Shown here piece after piece: positions 1-10,357 of a DNA stretch of 64,000 nucleotides (positions within the stretch are counted from its first letter, which is position 1; every line of letters starts with the position of its first letter). The notes below the pieces were generated by a model, which did no database searches, had not been told where the DNA came from, and saw only the letters and a program-made list of their open reading frames with translations. Source of the DNA: Pseudomonas subflava (lineage in GTDB: Bacteria > Pseudomonadota > Gammaproteobacteria > Pseudomonadales > Pseudomonadaceae); the NCBI RefSeq assembly GCF_023823685.1, contig NZ_JAMXBF010000014.1, forward strand, positions 170,510 to 234,509, in the 5' to 3' direction. A program made the position numbers and the translations under genes.

Positions 1-184
1 CCACCGCACGGACCATCTGCCCAGGGCGTACCTCGCCCAGATCGCCGCCTTTCTTGCCGGAGGGGCAGGTGGAGTGTTTCTTCGCCAGCACGTCGAAGGC
101 TTCGCCGGCGGCGATGCGCTTCTTCAGGGCGGCTGCTTCCGCCTCGGTCTTCACCAGAATGTGGCGGGCCATGGCCTTGGGCAT
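1..184 (-). CDS. ppiC: Peptidyl-prolyl cis-trans isomerase, parvulin type (N-terminal part only)
   Basis: The reverse strand encodes the first 61 residues of a parvulin-type rotamase, beginning MPKAMARHILVKTEAEA and continuing through the family stretch CPSGKKGGDLGEVRPGQMV. Small cytoplasmic PpiC proteins of about 90 residues start this way without a signal peptide, so roughly the last third lies beyond the left edge. The role known for the family is cis-trans isomerisation of peptidyl-prolyl bonds during folding. It is transcribed divergently from the pilus-ATPase gene. The family assignment is firm. The choice between ppiC paralogues is not possible from this fragment. Confidence 0.88.
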   Translation of the reverse strand, partial: MPKAMARHILVKTEAEAAALKKRIAAGEAFDVLAKKHSTCPSGKKGGDLGEVRPGQMVRAV

Positions 185-230
185 GATGCGGTCCTCATTT
201 CGCGAGGGCGCTATTGTGCCAGCATTCGCT

Positions 231-255
231 GCGCCATCAGAATGGCGCCATTTTT
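231..255 (+). other. Small hairpin followed by five T in a divergent intergenic region
   Basis: GCGCCAT, a four-base loop and ATGGCGC are followed by CATTTTT, which looks like a weak intrinsic terminator reading rightwards. It sits between two divergent genes, where no obvious transcript would end. It could be a leader attenuator for the downstream ATPase gene or chance. Confidence 0.3.
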
Positions 256-353
256 CAGCCTGCCTGGCCGGCGAAGCTGGCCTACCTTTTCAATCTGCCT
301 AGGTGTTCGGGAGAGATAGGCGGATTCCACTCATCCAGACGGAAGCGTGCGCG

Positions 354-1559
354 ATGGACCTCACCCAGATGCTGAAAATCCTGTCCAGCCAGGACGGGTC
401 CGACCTCTATCTGTCCACCGGCGCGCCGCCCTGCGCCAAGTTCAACGGCGTGCTCAAGCCGCTCAGCCAGGAGCCGCTCAAACCGGGCGACGTGGCCGCC
501 ATCGCCGCCAGCGTGATGGACGCCGAGCAGCGCGCCGAGTTCGAAAAGGAGCTGGAGATGAACCTGGCCATCTCCGTGCCCGCCGTCGGTCGCTTCCGCA
601 TCAACATCTTCAAGCAGCGCAACGAGGTGTCCATCGTCGCGCGCAACATCAAGATGGAGATCCCCAAGTTCGAGGACCTCAAGCTGCCCGAGGTGCTGCT
701 CAAGACGGTGATGGAGAAGCGCGGCCTGGTGCTGTTCGTCGGTGGCACCGGTTCGGGCAAGTCCACCTCGCTGGCAGCCCTGATCGACTACCGCAACCGC
801 AACAGCGGCGGCCACATCATCACCATCGAGGACCCGGTGGAGTACGTGCACCGGCACAAGAAGTCGATCATCAACCAACGCGAGGTCGGCGTGGACACCC
901 GCAGCTTCCACGCCGCGCTGAAGAACACCCTGCGCCAGGCGCCGGACGTGATCCTGATCGGCGAGATCCGCGACCGCGAGACCATGGAGCACGCCCTGGC
1001 CTTCGCCGACACCGGCCACCTGGCCATCTCCACGCTGCACGCCAACAACGCCAACCAGGCGCTGGACCGCATCATCAACTTCTTCCCTGAAGACCGCCGC
1101 CCGCAGTTGCTCAACGACCTGGGCAACAACCTGCGCGCCTTCATCTCTCAGCGCCTGGTCAAGACCACCGACGGCAAGCGCCGCGCCGCCGTGGAGGTGA
1201 TGCTCGGCACGCCGACCGTGCGCGACCTGATCAAGCGCAACGAATTCTCCGAGCTGAAGGAGATTATGGAGAAGTCGAAGAACCTCGGCATGCAGACCTT
1301 CGACCAGGCGCTGATCGACCTGGTCAACGAAGGCGCCATCGAGGAGGAGGAGGCGCTGAAGAACGCCGACTCGGCCAACAACGTGCGTCTCAAGCTCAAG
1401 CTGTACAAGGACAACCCGGCCGCGCCCCAGGCCGCCGCACCGGCGCCTACCCCCGAGGCGGCGCCCGCCGCGGCCCCGGCCAACTGGGCGATGGAGCTCA
1501 AACTGGAAGACATCGAGGAAGAAACGCCGCCGGAAGACCCGGGGCGCCCGGGCATCTGA
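354..1559 (+). CDS. PilT/PilU-family type IV pilus retraction-type ATPase (orphan paralogue)
   Basis: This 401-residue cytoplasmic ATPase has the PilT/PilU layout: an N-terminal PAS-like domain (about 1-100), Walker A GGTGSGKST near residue 130, an Asp box (IITIEDPVEY), Walker B (VILIGEIRDRETMEHA) and a His box (STLHANNANQAL). Such hexamers power pilus retraction. The sequence resembles PilU more than PilB because it lacks the long N-terminal domain and zinc site of extension ATPases. It ends in an Ala/Pro-rich and acidic tail of about 45 residues that typical PilT and PilU lack. ATG at 354 is preferred over the upstream in-frame GTG at 303 because it has a GGAAG ribosome site. No pilT, pilU or pilin gene lies nearby, so it is an orphan copy. 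Its exact role is inferred. Confidence 0.85.
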   Translation: MDLTQMLKILSSQDGSDLYLSTGAPPCAKFNGVLKPLSQEPLKPGDVAAIAASVMDAEQRAEFEKELEMNLAISVPAVGRFRINIFKQRNEVSIVARNIKMEIPKFEDLKLPEVLLKTVMEKRGLVLFVGGTGSGKSTSLAALIDYRNRNSGGHIITIEDPVEYVHRHKKSIINQREVGVDTRSFHAALKNTLRQAPDVILIGEIRDRETMEHALAFADTGHLAISTLHANNANQALDRIINFFPEDRRPQLLNDLGNNLRAFISQRLVKTTDGKRRAAVEVMLGTPTVRDLIKRNEFSELKEIMEKSKNLGMQTFDQALIDLVNEGAIEEEEALKNADSANNVRLKLKLYKDNPAAPQAAAPAPTPEAAPAAAPANWAMELKLEDIEEETPPEDPGRPGI

Positions 1560-1576
1560 CACGGACGCGACTTAAA

Positions 1577-1598
1577 GAAGGGCGGGCGGCCGCCCTTC
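1577..1598. terminator. Hairpin between convergent genes
   Basis: GAAGGGCG and CGCCCTTC form an eight-base-pair stem with a six-base loop. Short T-rich runs flank it on both strands. It lies between the convergent stops of the pilus ATPase and the polyesterase and could terminate both. Confidence 0.6.
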
Positions 1599-1607
1599 GT
1601 TTGCCGG

Positions 1608-2498
1608 TCAGTACGGGCAGTTCTGCCGATAGTCGGAGATGGCGAAGTCGCCCTCGTGATTCGGACCGCAGAGGAACTGGCTGTAGCGGTTGTCGAAGTC
1701 GATGAATCGCTTCATCCAGGCGATGCCGTACAGGCCCAGCAGATCCTCGTTGGGATAGCCGGAGTTGGCGCAGAAGTGCGAGCCGCCGTAGATCTCCAGG
1801 AAGGCCTTGGGCGTGGAGCCAGGGATCCGGTTATAGAACGGCGAGGCGTGTACCGACACCGGGGCCACGGTGTCCGCGCTGCAAGCGAGGATGAGCGCCG
1901 GGGTCTTGATGGTGTTGAAACTGTTGCTGCCGGAGTACCAGGGAGCCTGGGGAATGATCGCATTGAGCGAACGCTGGGTGGACAGCTTGAGCGAGCCGCC
2001 GCCGCCCATGGACCAGCCGATGGCGCCCAGGCGGGTGCTGTCGATCTTGTTGTAGATCGGGCTACTGCTGGTGTTGCTCTGGGCGATCAGGTAGTCCAAG
2101 GCCTTGCTCAACTGAGTGGCGCGGCTATCCGGCTGGTCGTAGATGGTGCTGGTGTTCATGGTCATCACCACGAAGCCATGGGAGGCCAGACGCGGTCCCC
2201 ACCATTCGATGCTGCTCTCGTAGGACAGATAGCCCGGGATGACGGCGATGGCGCCCATCCTGCCGGTGGTATTGGTCGGGTAGTACACCGTGCTGTCGCC
2301 GAATCCCTTGAGAAAGCCCGATACCGAGAAGCGCGCGGTAGTGAACGGTCCTCGGTCGCTCTTCAGCGAGGCTTCGGTGGGGTTGGGGCCGCGAGTGCAG
2401 TTGCTGCAGGGGGCGGAGGGGCCGGGCGCCGATAACACATGTGAACTGACCAGCAGTGAAGCGACAAACAGAGCAGCTGTAGCAAGGGATGCCTTCAT
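1608..2498 (-). CDS. Secreted polyester hydrolase, PETase-like (dienelactone hydrolase/cutinase fold)
   Basis: The 296-residue protein has a Sec signal peptide (about 1-24, hydrophobic core then LSA) and aligns by eye along its length with Ideonella PETase: RGPNPT, TVYYPTN, SIEWWGPRLASHGFVV, GWSMGGGGSL, PQAPW, GGSH.CANSG. The catalytic triad is Ser163, Asp209 and His241. Tyr90 and Met164 form the oxyanion site and Trp187 is the aromatic clamp. Cys206-Cys243 and Cys277-Cys294 match the two PETase disulfides, the first of which marks type II PET hydrolases. His217 and Phe242 occupy the positions that are Ser214 and Ser238 in Ideonella PETase, as in ordinary cutinases. An extra N-terminal CxxC (31, 34) is present. 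The family hydrolyses ester bonds of polyesters outside the cell. It is divergent from the AraC regulator at 2932. A GAGG ribosome site precedes the start. Activity on PET itself is unproven. Confidence 0.93.
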   Translation of the reverse strand: MKASLATAALFVASLLVSSHVLSAPGPSAPCSNCTRGPNPTEASLKSDRGPFTTARFSVSGFLKGFGDSTVYYPTNTTGRMGAIAVIPGYLSYESSIEWWGPRLASHGFVVMTMNTSTIYDQPDSRATQLSKALDYLIAQSNTSSSPIYNKIDSTRLGAIGWSMGGGGSLKLSTQRSLNAIIPQAPWYSGSNSFNTIKTPALILACSADTVAPVSVHASPFYNRIPGSTPKAFLEIYGGSHFCANSGYPNEDLLGLYGIAWMKRFIDFDNRYSQFLCGPNHEGDFAISDYRQNCPY

Positions 2499-2699
2499 AA
2501 GGTTGCCTCGTCGTTATTGTTCTCAGAAAGTCCTGCAGCTCGCCAGGGACAAGCGAACTGCGCTGAAAACTAGCAAGGGCCCCACCGACCAACAATTGCT
2601 ACCCAGGCTCAGTTCATACAAGAAACTCCCCGAGTCGCAAGATACTTCCGAAGACTGATACGCGTATGGCTGTAGTGCATTCGTCGGCTGTTTGTTTCG

Positions 2700-2732
2700 A
2701 ATCGTTTACGTCCTGCCTCAATCGTTTCCGTC
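2700..2732. promoter_or_regulatory. Tandem direct repeat, candidate AraC-family operator
   Basis: AATCGTTTACGTC (2700-2712) and AATCGTTTCCGTC (2720-2732) are near-identical direct repeats with a 20-base period, about two helical turns. They lie in the 433-base divergent gap between the polyesterase (start 2498) and the AraC gene (start 2932). AraC-type activators typically bind two direct half-sites spaced this way. I see nothing else recognisable in this gap. Confidence 0.45.
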
Positions 2733-2931
2733 GGTATCGCCGGGGTGTCATGGCTGCTTCTGGAAGAGCCTGTTTCAGCGGCTTATAGCGGACCCTTCCG
2801 ATGGTCGCCGTGCTCGTTAATGCCTAAGTTCGACTCGGGTATGAGTTTGCAGTCGGCGCGTTGACATCAACTTCCCGAGCCAAGTAGTTGTTGAGGCTCG
2901 AGCTGTTTTCTGATGTCGAACGCATATCGGA

Positions 2932-3771
2932 ATGGCCATGCCTAACAGACTGTGCCCAAATACTTGTCCGCCGGCGCTGATATATGTGTCCAGTCGGCGT
3001 TATATCTACCTCGGCCAGACCCAGCTGCCCATTCGGGATCTGCATTCGGCGGCGGCCTCGCTGGTGGTATGCCTGCAGGGCTCGGTGAGCTTCCGTGCGG
3101 CTGGTGCGCGGCGCTGGGTGTCGACGCGGAGCCTGCTGATACCGGCCGGCAGCCGCATCTGCATCGATAACCAGGGCGCCGTCTTCGCCGCCTGCTACCT
3201 GGACGCAGCCAGGGGCGATTGCTCCGTGCTGCGCCGCAGGATGAACGCGATGAGCGATGGCATCTGCCACGATATTTCCGACGAGAGCCTGTTGATCGCA
3301 GAGCTGATCCGCCTGCGTGGCGATGCCCCGGACTTCGCCGAGGCTCAGCGGCGCATGCAAGCCCTGATCCTACAGGGCGCAACGGATGCCGGCAGCGACC
3401 CGCGGATCGCCCACGTGATCGAAAGACTGCGTGATACCGCCTCGCTGAACATCCCGGTCGGGGCACTGGCCGAGGAGGTTGGCCTGTCCGAGTCAGGCCT
3501 GATCCGCCTGTTCGGCCTGCAGGTGGGCGTGCCGCTGCGCCGACACCGGCTGTGGTACCGGCTGATCGACTTTCTACTGCTAGTGCTGAAGGGCATGCCG
3601 ACGCCCTTGGCCATCCGTCGCTCCGGCTTCACCGATGCAGCCCATTTGTCGCGCTGCTACAGCGGCTTTTTCGGCGTGAACCTTTCCTACGCGTTTTCGA
3701 AGAACACGCATGTGCGCTACATCGCCGCTCCGTCGGCCGCCAGCGCCTTGGCGGTGGGCCGCCCCGGCTAG
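2932..3771 (+). CDS. AraC-family transcriptional regulator
   Basis: This 279-residue protein has an N-terminal ligand-binding-like half (about 20-160) and a C-terminal AraC double helix-turn-helix. The helix-turn-helix begins near residue 165 (DPRIAHVIERLRD), includes LAEEVGLSESGLIRLF, and ends with a second helix around FTDAAHLSRCYSGFFGVNLSYAF. It is divergent from the secreted polyesterase, and the shared gap carries a two-turn direct repeat, so control of the esterase is a reasonable inference. The start is uncertain: ATGs at 2932 and 2938 both lack a strong ribosome site. Its stop overlaps the tail of the convergent hydrolase gene by three bases. Confidence 0.88.
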   Translation: MAMPNRLCPNTCPPALIYVSSRRYIYLGQTQLPIRDLHSAAASLVVCLQGSVSFRAAGARRWVSTRSLLIPAGSRICIDNQGAVFAACYLDAARGDCSVLRRRMNAMSDGICHDISDESLLIAELIRLRGDAPDFAEAQRRMQALILQGATDAGSDPRIAHVIERLRDTASLNIPVGALAEEVGLSESGLIRLFGLQVGVPLRRHRLWYRLIDFLLLVLKGMPTPLAIRRSGFTDAAHLSRCYSGFFGVNLSYAFSKNTHVRYIAAPSAASALAVGRPG

Positions 3772-4532
3772 GCCTGCAGGCCGGCGCGCCGAGCGGTTGC
3801 GCGAATAGCGTCCACCACGCACTGCGGCTCGGTGAACTGCGGAAAATGGCCGCTTCCGGCAGCGATGATCTGCTCTCCGAGCGGTGACAATCCGGCCAGT
3901 TCCCTTTGATGCTTGGCCCTCGCCGCCAGCGCCTGCTGCGCCGTGGCCCAGCGCATCGCCGGCTTGCCGCCGCTGACGACGGTCAGCGGAATGGGCGGAA
4001 AGGGTGGCGCCGACTCGAGTTCGACGACGGTGGCCGCAGCCTGCTCGGTTTCGGCGTTCGGGTTGGCTGGCGCGAGCCGGCGCAGCGCGCCTTGCAGCAG
4101 GCGCTGCAGTCCGGTCGCGTGGGTTTTCAGGACGGCCACATCTCGCGGCGCCGTCGCTTCGACCATCACCACCGCCGCTACCTCGTTCGGATGCAGGCGG
4201 GCAAACAGGTTGACGATCAGCCCGCCGAAGGAGTGACCGACCAGCACATAGGGTGGCTCGACGCCGGCGGCCTGCAGCGCACCTCGGAGGCTGCGTACCA
4301 GGTGCGTGCCGCGCTGCGGATAGGAGGGCTCGGTGCTGCCGCCGATTCCCGCCCTGTTGTAGGCGAACACCCTGGCGAAACCCGCAAGTGGCGCGAATAC
4401 CTTGTGCCAGCCCTCGATCGGGCCTCCGGAGCCATTGACCAGCACCACCGTGAATGCGCCAGCCCCGGCGCTCAGGTATTCCAGTGTCTCGTCCAGCACC
4501 AGTGCGGTTCTTTTCGGTGGAAATCGGTACAT
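3768..4532 (-). CDS. Alpha/beta hydrolase (unknown substrate)
   Basis: This is a 254-residue cytoplasmic alpha/beta hydrolase. It shows an oxyanion-type NGSGGP after strand 3, the nucleophile elbow VGHSFGG, and a C-terminal GSGHFPQFTEP carrying the likely catalytic histidine. No signal peptide is visible. The start at 4532 is preferred because GAGGGG lies upstream of it; an in-frame ATG fifteen bases earlier lacks a good site. The family covers esterases, lipases and haloperoxidase-like enzymes, and nothing here fixes the substrate. It is convergent with the AraC gene. Confidence 0.8.
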   Translation of the reverse strand: MYRFPPKRTALVLDETLEYLSAGAGAFTVVLVNGSGGPIEGWHKVFAPLAGFARVFAYNRAGIGGSTEPSYPQRGTHLVRSLRGALQAAGVEPPYVLVGHSFGGLIVNLFARLHPNEVAAVVMVEATAPRDVAVLKTHATGLQRLLQGALRRLAPANPNAETEQAAATVVELESAPPFPPIPLTVVSGGKPAMRWATAQQALAARAKHQRELAGLSPLGEQIIAAGSGHFPQFTEPQCVVDAIRATARRAGLQA

Positions 4533-4636
4533 GGCGCAGCCCCTCATCCGTGATCAGCGGGATTGTCCGAGTGCGGGCCGTTTGGGCTCAAGCCGAGGAT
4601 CGTGGCAGGAGATTACCGCGTCTGTTTCCATTCGTA

Positions 4637-4662
4637 CCGGCGGCGAAGCGGGGCGCCGCCGG
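4637..4662 (-). terminator. GC-rich hairpin downstream of aacS
   Basis: CCGGCGGCG and CGCCGCCGG form a nine-base-pair stem with an eight-base loop, 16 bases past the aacS stop codon. There is no T-run, so if it terminates the ketone-body operon it may need Rho or act as a 3'-end stabiliser. Confidence 0.45.
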
Positions 4663-4677
4663 TGGTTAGAGTGCCTG

Positions 4678-6633
<1,956 letters not shown>

Positions 6634-6645
6634 CGATACATCCAA

Positions 6646-7992
6646 TCAGGCGAGAAAGTAGAAGCAGCCGGAGATCACCAGGCCGGAGTAGAGCAGTGCG
6701 ATCAGGCAGTAGCCCATGATGTCGCGGGCGCCGAGGCCGACGATGCCGAGCAGCGGCAGCGCCCAGAACGGCTGGATCATGTTGGTCCAGGCATCGCCCC
6801 AGGCGATGGCCATGGCGGTGACGGCCGGATCGACGCCGAGGGCTTGGCCGGCCGGCAGCATGATCGGCCCCTGCACGGCCCATTGGCCGCCGCCGGACGG
6901 CACGAACACGTTGACCACACCGGCGCTGAGGAAGGCCAGCAGCGGGAAGCTGTTGGCCGAGGAGCCCTCGATGAACAGCTGGCTGATCTGCCCGGCCAGC
7001 GACACGCCGTCGGCGTTGGTGCCGGTCATCATACCCATGATGCCGGCGTAGAACGGGAACAGCAGGACGATGCCGCCGATGCCGCGCACGCTGATGTCCA
7101 CGGCGCGCATGTAGCGTTCCGGCGAGCCGTGCAGCAGCAGGCCGAGGAACAGGAAGATGCCGATCACCGTGTTGAGGTCGAGGGCGAAGCCCTTGGCCAT
7201 GAAGTGGCCGACGTAATAGAGCGCGGCGATGGCCACCAGCGCCAGGCCCAGCAGGCGGCTGTCGTCCAGACGCTGGGCCGGCGTTTCGCGCGGCGGCGCC
7301 TCGGCCTGGGCTTCGGCCAGCAGATCGGGGTCGGCGACCTTGCTCAGCGACGGGGCCGGGTGCATGGCGCGGTTGAGCAGCGGCAGGCCGATCACCAGCA
7401 GGGCGATGATGGTCAGGTTGAGCGGGGTGAACAGGGTCAGTGCCACGCCGATCGGCGCTTCGATCACGCCGCCGCTGACCTTGGCCACGTCGGCGCCACC
7501 GCCGGCCAGCGCCAGCGGGATGGAGCCGGACAGGCCGCCGTGCCAGACGAGGAAGCCAGAATAGGCCGAGGCGACCAGCAGCGGGTAATCGACGCCCTTG
7601 ACCTGGCGCGCCAGGGCGCGGGCCATGACGGCGCCGATCACCAGGCCGAAGCCCCAGTTGATCCAACTGCCGAGCAGCGCGATCAAAGTGATCATCAGAA
7701 TCGCCTGGGTCGGGCTGCGCGGGATCGCCGCCAGCCGGTCGAGCAGGCGGCGCAGGGGCGGGGCGCTGGCCAGCGCGTGGCCGGTGACGAAGACCAGCGC
7801 CATCTGCATGGCGAAGGCCAGCAGCGCCCAGAAGCCGGTGTGCCAGTGGCGCACCATGGTCGGCAGGCCCTGCTGGGTGCTGAACATGGCCAGCAGCAGG
7901 ACGAACAGGGTGAGCAGCGCGGAGAACACGAAGGGCGACGGCAGGTAGCGCTGGACCAGCTGCACGCTCCAGTGGGTGATGCGAGCAAACAT
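6646..7992 (-). CDS. atoE: Short-chain fatty acid transporter, AtoE family
   Basis: This 448-residue polytopic inner-membrane protein has about ten or more hydrophobic segments and the AtoE-family features RYLPSPFVFSALLT near the start, SWINWGFGLVIGAV, and GGGQWAVQGPIM near residue 370. The family imports short-chain fatty acids and keto acids such as acetoacetate or butyrate. The ATG at 7992 has an AGAGG ribosome site, so the in-frame TTG at 8019 is rejected. It lies between bdhA and aacS in one operon, which supports uptake of ketone bodies. Confidence 0.9.
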   Translation of the reverse strand: MFARITHWSVQLVQRYLPSPFVFSALLTLFVLLLAMFSTQQGLPTMVRHWHTGFWALLAFAMQMALVFVTGHALASAPPLRRLLDRLAAIPRSPTQAILMITLIALLGSWINWGFGLVIGAVMARALARQVKGVDYPLLVASAYSGFLVWHGGLSGSIPLALAGGGADVAKVSGGVIEAPIGVALTLFTPLNLTIIALLVIGLPLLNRAMHPAPSLSKVADPDLLAEAQAEAPPRETPAQRLDDSRLLGLALVAIAALYYVGHFMAKGFALDLNTVIGIFLFLGLLLHGSPERYMRAVDISVRGIGGIVLLFPFYAGIMGMMTGTNADGVSLAGQISQLFIEGSSANSFPLLAFLSAGVVNVFVPSGGGQWAVQGPIMLPAGQALGVDPAVTAMAIAWGDAWTNMIQPFWALPLLGIVGLGARDIMGYCLIALLYSGLVISGCFYFLA

Positions 7993-8025
7993 GAGCAAAC
8001 CTCTTTTGTTGTTGTTCAATGAGGT

Positions 8026-8796
8026 CTAGCGGGCCAGCCAGCCGCCGTCCATGTTCCAGGCGGCGCCACGCACCTGGATGGCGGCGTCGCTGCAGAGAAA
8101 CAGGGCCAGTTCGCCGAGCTGTTCGGGGGTGACGAATTCCAGCGACGGCTGCTTCTCGGCCAGCAGGTCGTGGCGCGCCTGGTCGAGGCCGCCGGCCGCG
8201 GCGGCGCGGTCGTCGATCTGCTTCTGTACCAGTGGTGTCAGCACCCAGCCAGGGCAGATGGCGTTGCAGGTGACGCCCGTGGTGGCGGTTTCCAGCGCCA
8301 CGCTCTTGGTCAGGCCGACCAGGCCGTGCTTGGCCGCCACGTAGGCGCTCTTGCCGGCCGAGGCCGCCAGGCCGTGGGCCGAGGCGATATTGATGATCCG
8401 CCCCCAGTCGCGCTGGCGCATGCCCGGCAGCGCCAGGCGCGTGGTGTGGAAGGTGGAGCTGAGGTTGATGGCGATGATCGCGTCCCAGCGCTCGACCGGG
8501 AATTCCTCCACCGGCGCCACGTGCTGGATGCCGGCGTTGTTGACCAGGATGTCGATGCCGCCGAACTCGGCCTTGGTGGCGTGGATCAGCGCCTCGATCT
8601 CCTCCGGCTTGCTCATGTCCGCCGGATGGTGAGCGACCTTGCCGCCGTGGGCGCGTACCGCCGCCAGCGCGGCCGCGCTGTCGCCGAAGCCGTTGAGCAT
8701 CAGGTTGGCGCCGGCCTCGGCCAGCTTGAGGGCGATGCCCAGACCGATGCCGCTGGTGGAGCCGGTGACCAGGGCGGTCTTGCCTTGCAGGTTCAT
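8026..8796 (-). CDS. bdhA: D-3-hydroxybutyrate dehydrogenase
   Basis: This 256-residue short-chain dehydrogenase has the NAD-binding TGSTSGIG near residue 11, the NNAG motif, and the Ser-Tyr-Lys catalytic set within NIASAHGL...SAYVAAKHG. The conserved C-terminal QVRGAAWNMDGGWLAR is typical of bacterial 3-hydroxybutyrate dehydrogenases. The family reaction oxidises D-3-hydroxybutyrate to acetoacetate with NAD+. Downstream aacS then activates the product. It sits between the two permeases, the same position as PA2003 in PAO1 from memory. Confidence 0.94.
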   Translation of the reverse strand: MNLQGKTALVTGSTSGIGLGIALKLAEAGANLMLNGFGDSAAALAAVRAHGGKVAHHPADMSKPEEIEALIHATKAEFGGIDILVNNAGIQHVAPVEEFPVERWDAIIAINLSSTFHTTRLALPGMRQRDWGRIINIASAHGLAASAGKSAYVAAKHGLVGLTKSVALETATTGVTCNAICPGWVLTPLVQKQIDDRAAAAGGLDQARHDLLAEKQPSLEFVTPEQLGELALFLCSDAAIQVRGAAWNMDGGWLAR

Positions 8797-8806
8797 AACA
8801 GTCTCC

Positions 8807-10198
8807 TCAGACGATGCCGGTGGCGTAGAACACGCCGATCACGAAGAACACCGCCAGGGTCTTGATCAGGGTGATGCCGAAGATGTCCTTGTAGGCCTCG
8901 CGGTGGGTCAGGCCGGTGACTGCCAGCAGGGTGATCACCGCACCGTTGTGCGGCAGGGTGTCCATGCCGCCGGAGGCCATCGAGGCCACGCGGTGCAGCA
9001 CTTCCAGCGGGATGTTGGCGGCGTTGGCGGCGGCGATGAAGGTGTCGGACATGGCCGCCAGGGCGATGCTCATGCCGCCCGAGGCCGAGCCGGTGATGCC
9101 GGCCAGTAGGGTGACGGTGACCGCCTCGTTGACCAGCGGGTTGGGGATGTTCTTCAGCGCATCGGCCAGCACCAGGAAGCCGGGCAGCGAGGCGATCACC
9201 GCGCCGAAGCCGTATTCCGAGGCGGTGTTCATCGACGCCAGCAGCGCGCCGCCGACGGCGGTCTTGGTGCCTTCGGCCAGCTTGGCCTTGATCGCACGGA
9301 AGCCGCACACCAGCACGAACAGGATGCCCAGCAGCAAGGCCGCCTGCACCGCCCAGATGCCGGTCAGCTTGGCCACCTCGCTGGTCACCGGCTGCGCCAT
9401 GCCGGCCAGTTGCAGGCTGTGGGTCTTGCCGTAGAGCGCGGGAATCCAGTGGGTGAACAGCAGGTTGGCCACACCCACCAGTACCAGCGGTGACAGCGCC
9501 AGCCAGGGGTTGGGCAGGGCGATGTCCTCGGCGGTTTCCGGCTCGTTGCGCAGCTCGGTGCCGTAGCCCTCGCCATTGCGCTTGGCCTTCGTCAGCTGGC
9601 GGCGCAGATAGAGCATGCCGATGCTGAACACGAACAGGGTGCCGATCACGCCCAGCCACGGCGCCGCCCAGGAGGTAGTGCCGAAGAAGGTGGTGGGGAT
9701 GATGTTCTGAATCTGCGGGGTGCCGGGCAGGGCGTCCATGGTGAAGCTGAACGCGCCGAGGGCGATGGTGGCCGGGATCAGACGCTTGGGGATGTCGCTC
9801 TGGCGGAACATCTCGGCGGCGAACGGGTACACGGCGAACACCACCACGAACAGCGACACGCCGCCGTAAGTGAGCAGGGCGCACACCAGCACGATCACCA
9901 GCATGGCCTGGCCGGTGCCGAGCAGGCGGATGGCGGCGGCGACGATGGAGCGCGAGAAGCCGGACAGCTCGATCAGCTTGCCGAACACGGCGCCGAGCAG
10001 GAACACCGGGAAATACAGCTTGATGAAGCCGACCATCTTCTCCATGAACACGCCGGTGAAGGCGGGCGCCACGGCGGAAGGATCGGTGAGCAGTACGGCG
10101 CCGAGGGCGGCGATGGGGGCGAAGAGAATGACGCTGTAGCCGCGGTAGGCGGCGAGCATCAGCAAGGCGAGTGCCGCGAGGGCGATGATCACGCTCAT
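8807..10198 (-). CDS. GntP-family permease (likely 3-hydroxybutyrate uptake)
   Basis: This 463-residue inner-membrane permease has many hydrophobic segments and the GntP/CitMHS-like signatures GGVSLFVVVFAVYPFA and ALPGTPQIQNIIPTTFFGT, plus a late SASGGMSIALAAM. The start at 10198 has AGGAG seven bases upstream. It is the first structural gene after the sigma54 promoter and precedes bdhA by ten bases, so transport of 3-hydroxybutyrate or a related short acid is inferred from context (PA2004 equivalent). The family name alone would suggest gluconate. Confidence 0.88.
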   Translation of the reverse strand: MSVIIALAALALLMLAAYRGYSVILFAPIAALGAVLLTDPSAVAPAFTGVFMEKMVGFIKLYFPVFLLGAVFGKLIELSGFSRSIVAAAIRLLGTGQAMLVIVLVCALLTYGGVSLFVVVFAVYPFAAEMFRQSDIPKRLIPATIALGAFSFTMDALPGTPQIQNIIPTTFFGTTSWAAPWLGVIGTLFVFSIGMLYLRRQLTKAKRNGEGYGTELRNEPETAEDIALPNPWLALSPLVLVGVANLLFTHWIPALYGKTHSLQLAGMAQPVTSEVAKLTGIWAVQAALLLGILFVLVCGFRAIKAKLAEGTKTAVGGALLASMNTASEYGFGAVIASLPGFLVLADALKNIPNPLVNEAVTVTLLAGITGSASGGMSIALAAMSDTFIAAANAANIPLEVLHRVASMASGGMDTLPHNGAVITLLAVTGLTHREAYKDIFGITLIKTLAVFFVIGVFYATGIV

Positions 10199-10278
10199 GG
10201 AGCTATCTCCTGGCGCCACGTCGAGGCGCGGCATTCATTGTTGTTGTCGGCGACCGGAGAGGGCGCGTGGCAGGAGAT

Positions 10279-10294
10279 AGCGACTTCCGTGCCA
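10279..10294 (-). promoter_or_regulatory. Sigma54 (-24/-12) promoter of the ketone-body operon
   Basis: On the reverse strand the sequence is TGGCACGGAAGTCGCT, one base off the consensus TGGCACG-N4-TTGCW. The invariant GG and GC have the required ten-base spacing. It lies about 80 bases upstream of the permease start and just downstream of the sigma54 activator gene hbcR. Confidence 0.85.
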
Positions 10295-10357
10295 GATGGC
10301 TAACTAGTTGAAATGAAAGGCTTATTTCGTTTGGTTGGTGTGTGGTTCAGTCGCGTT

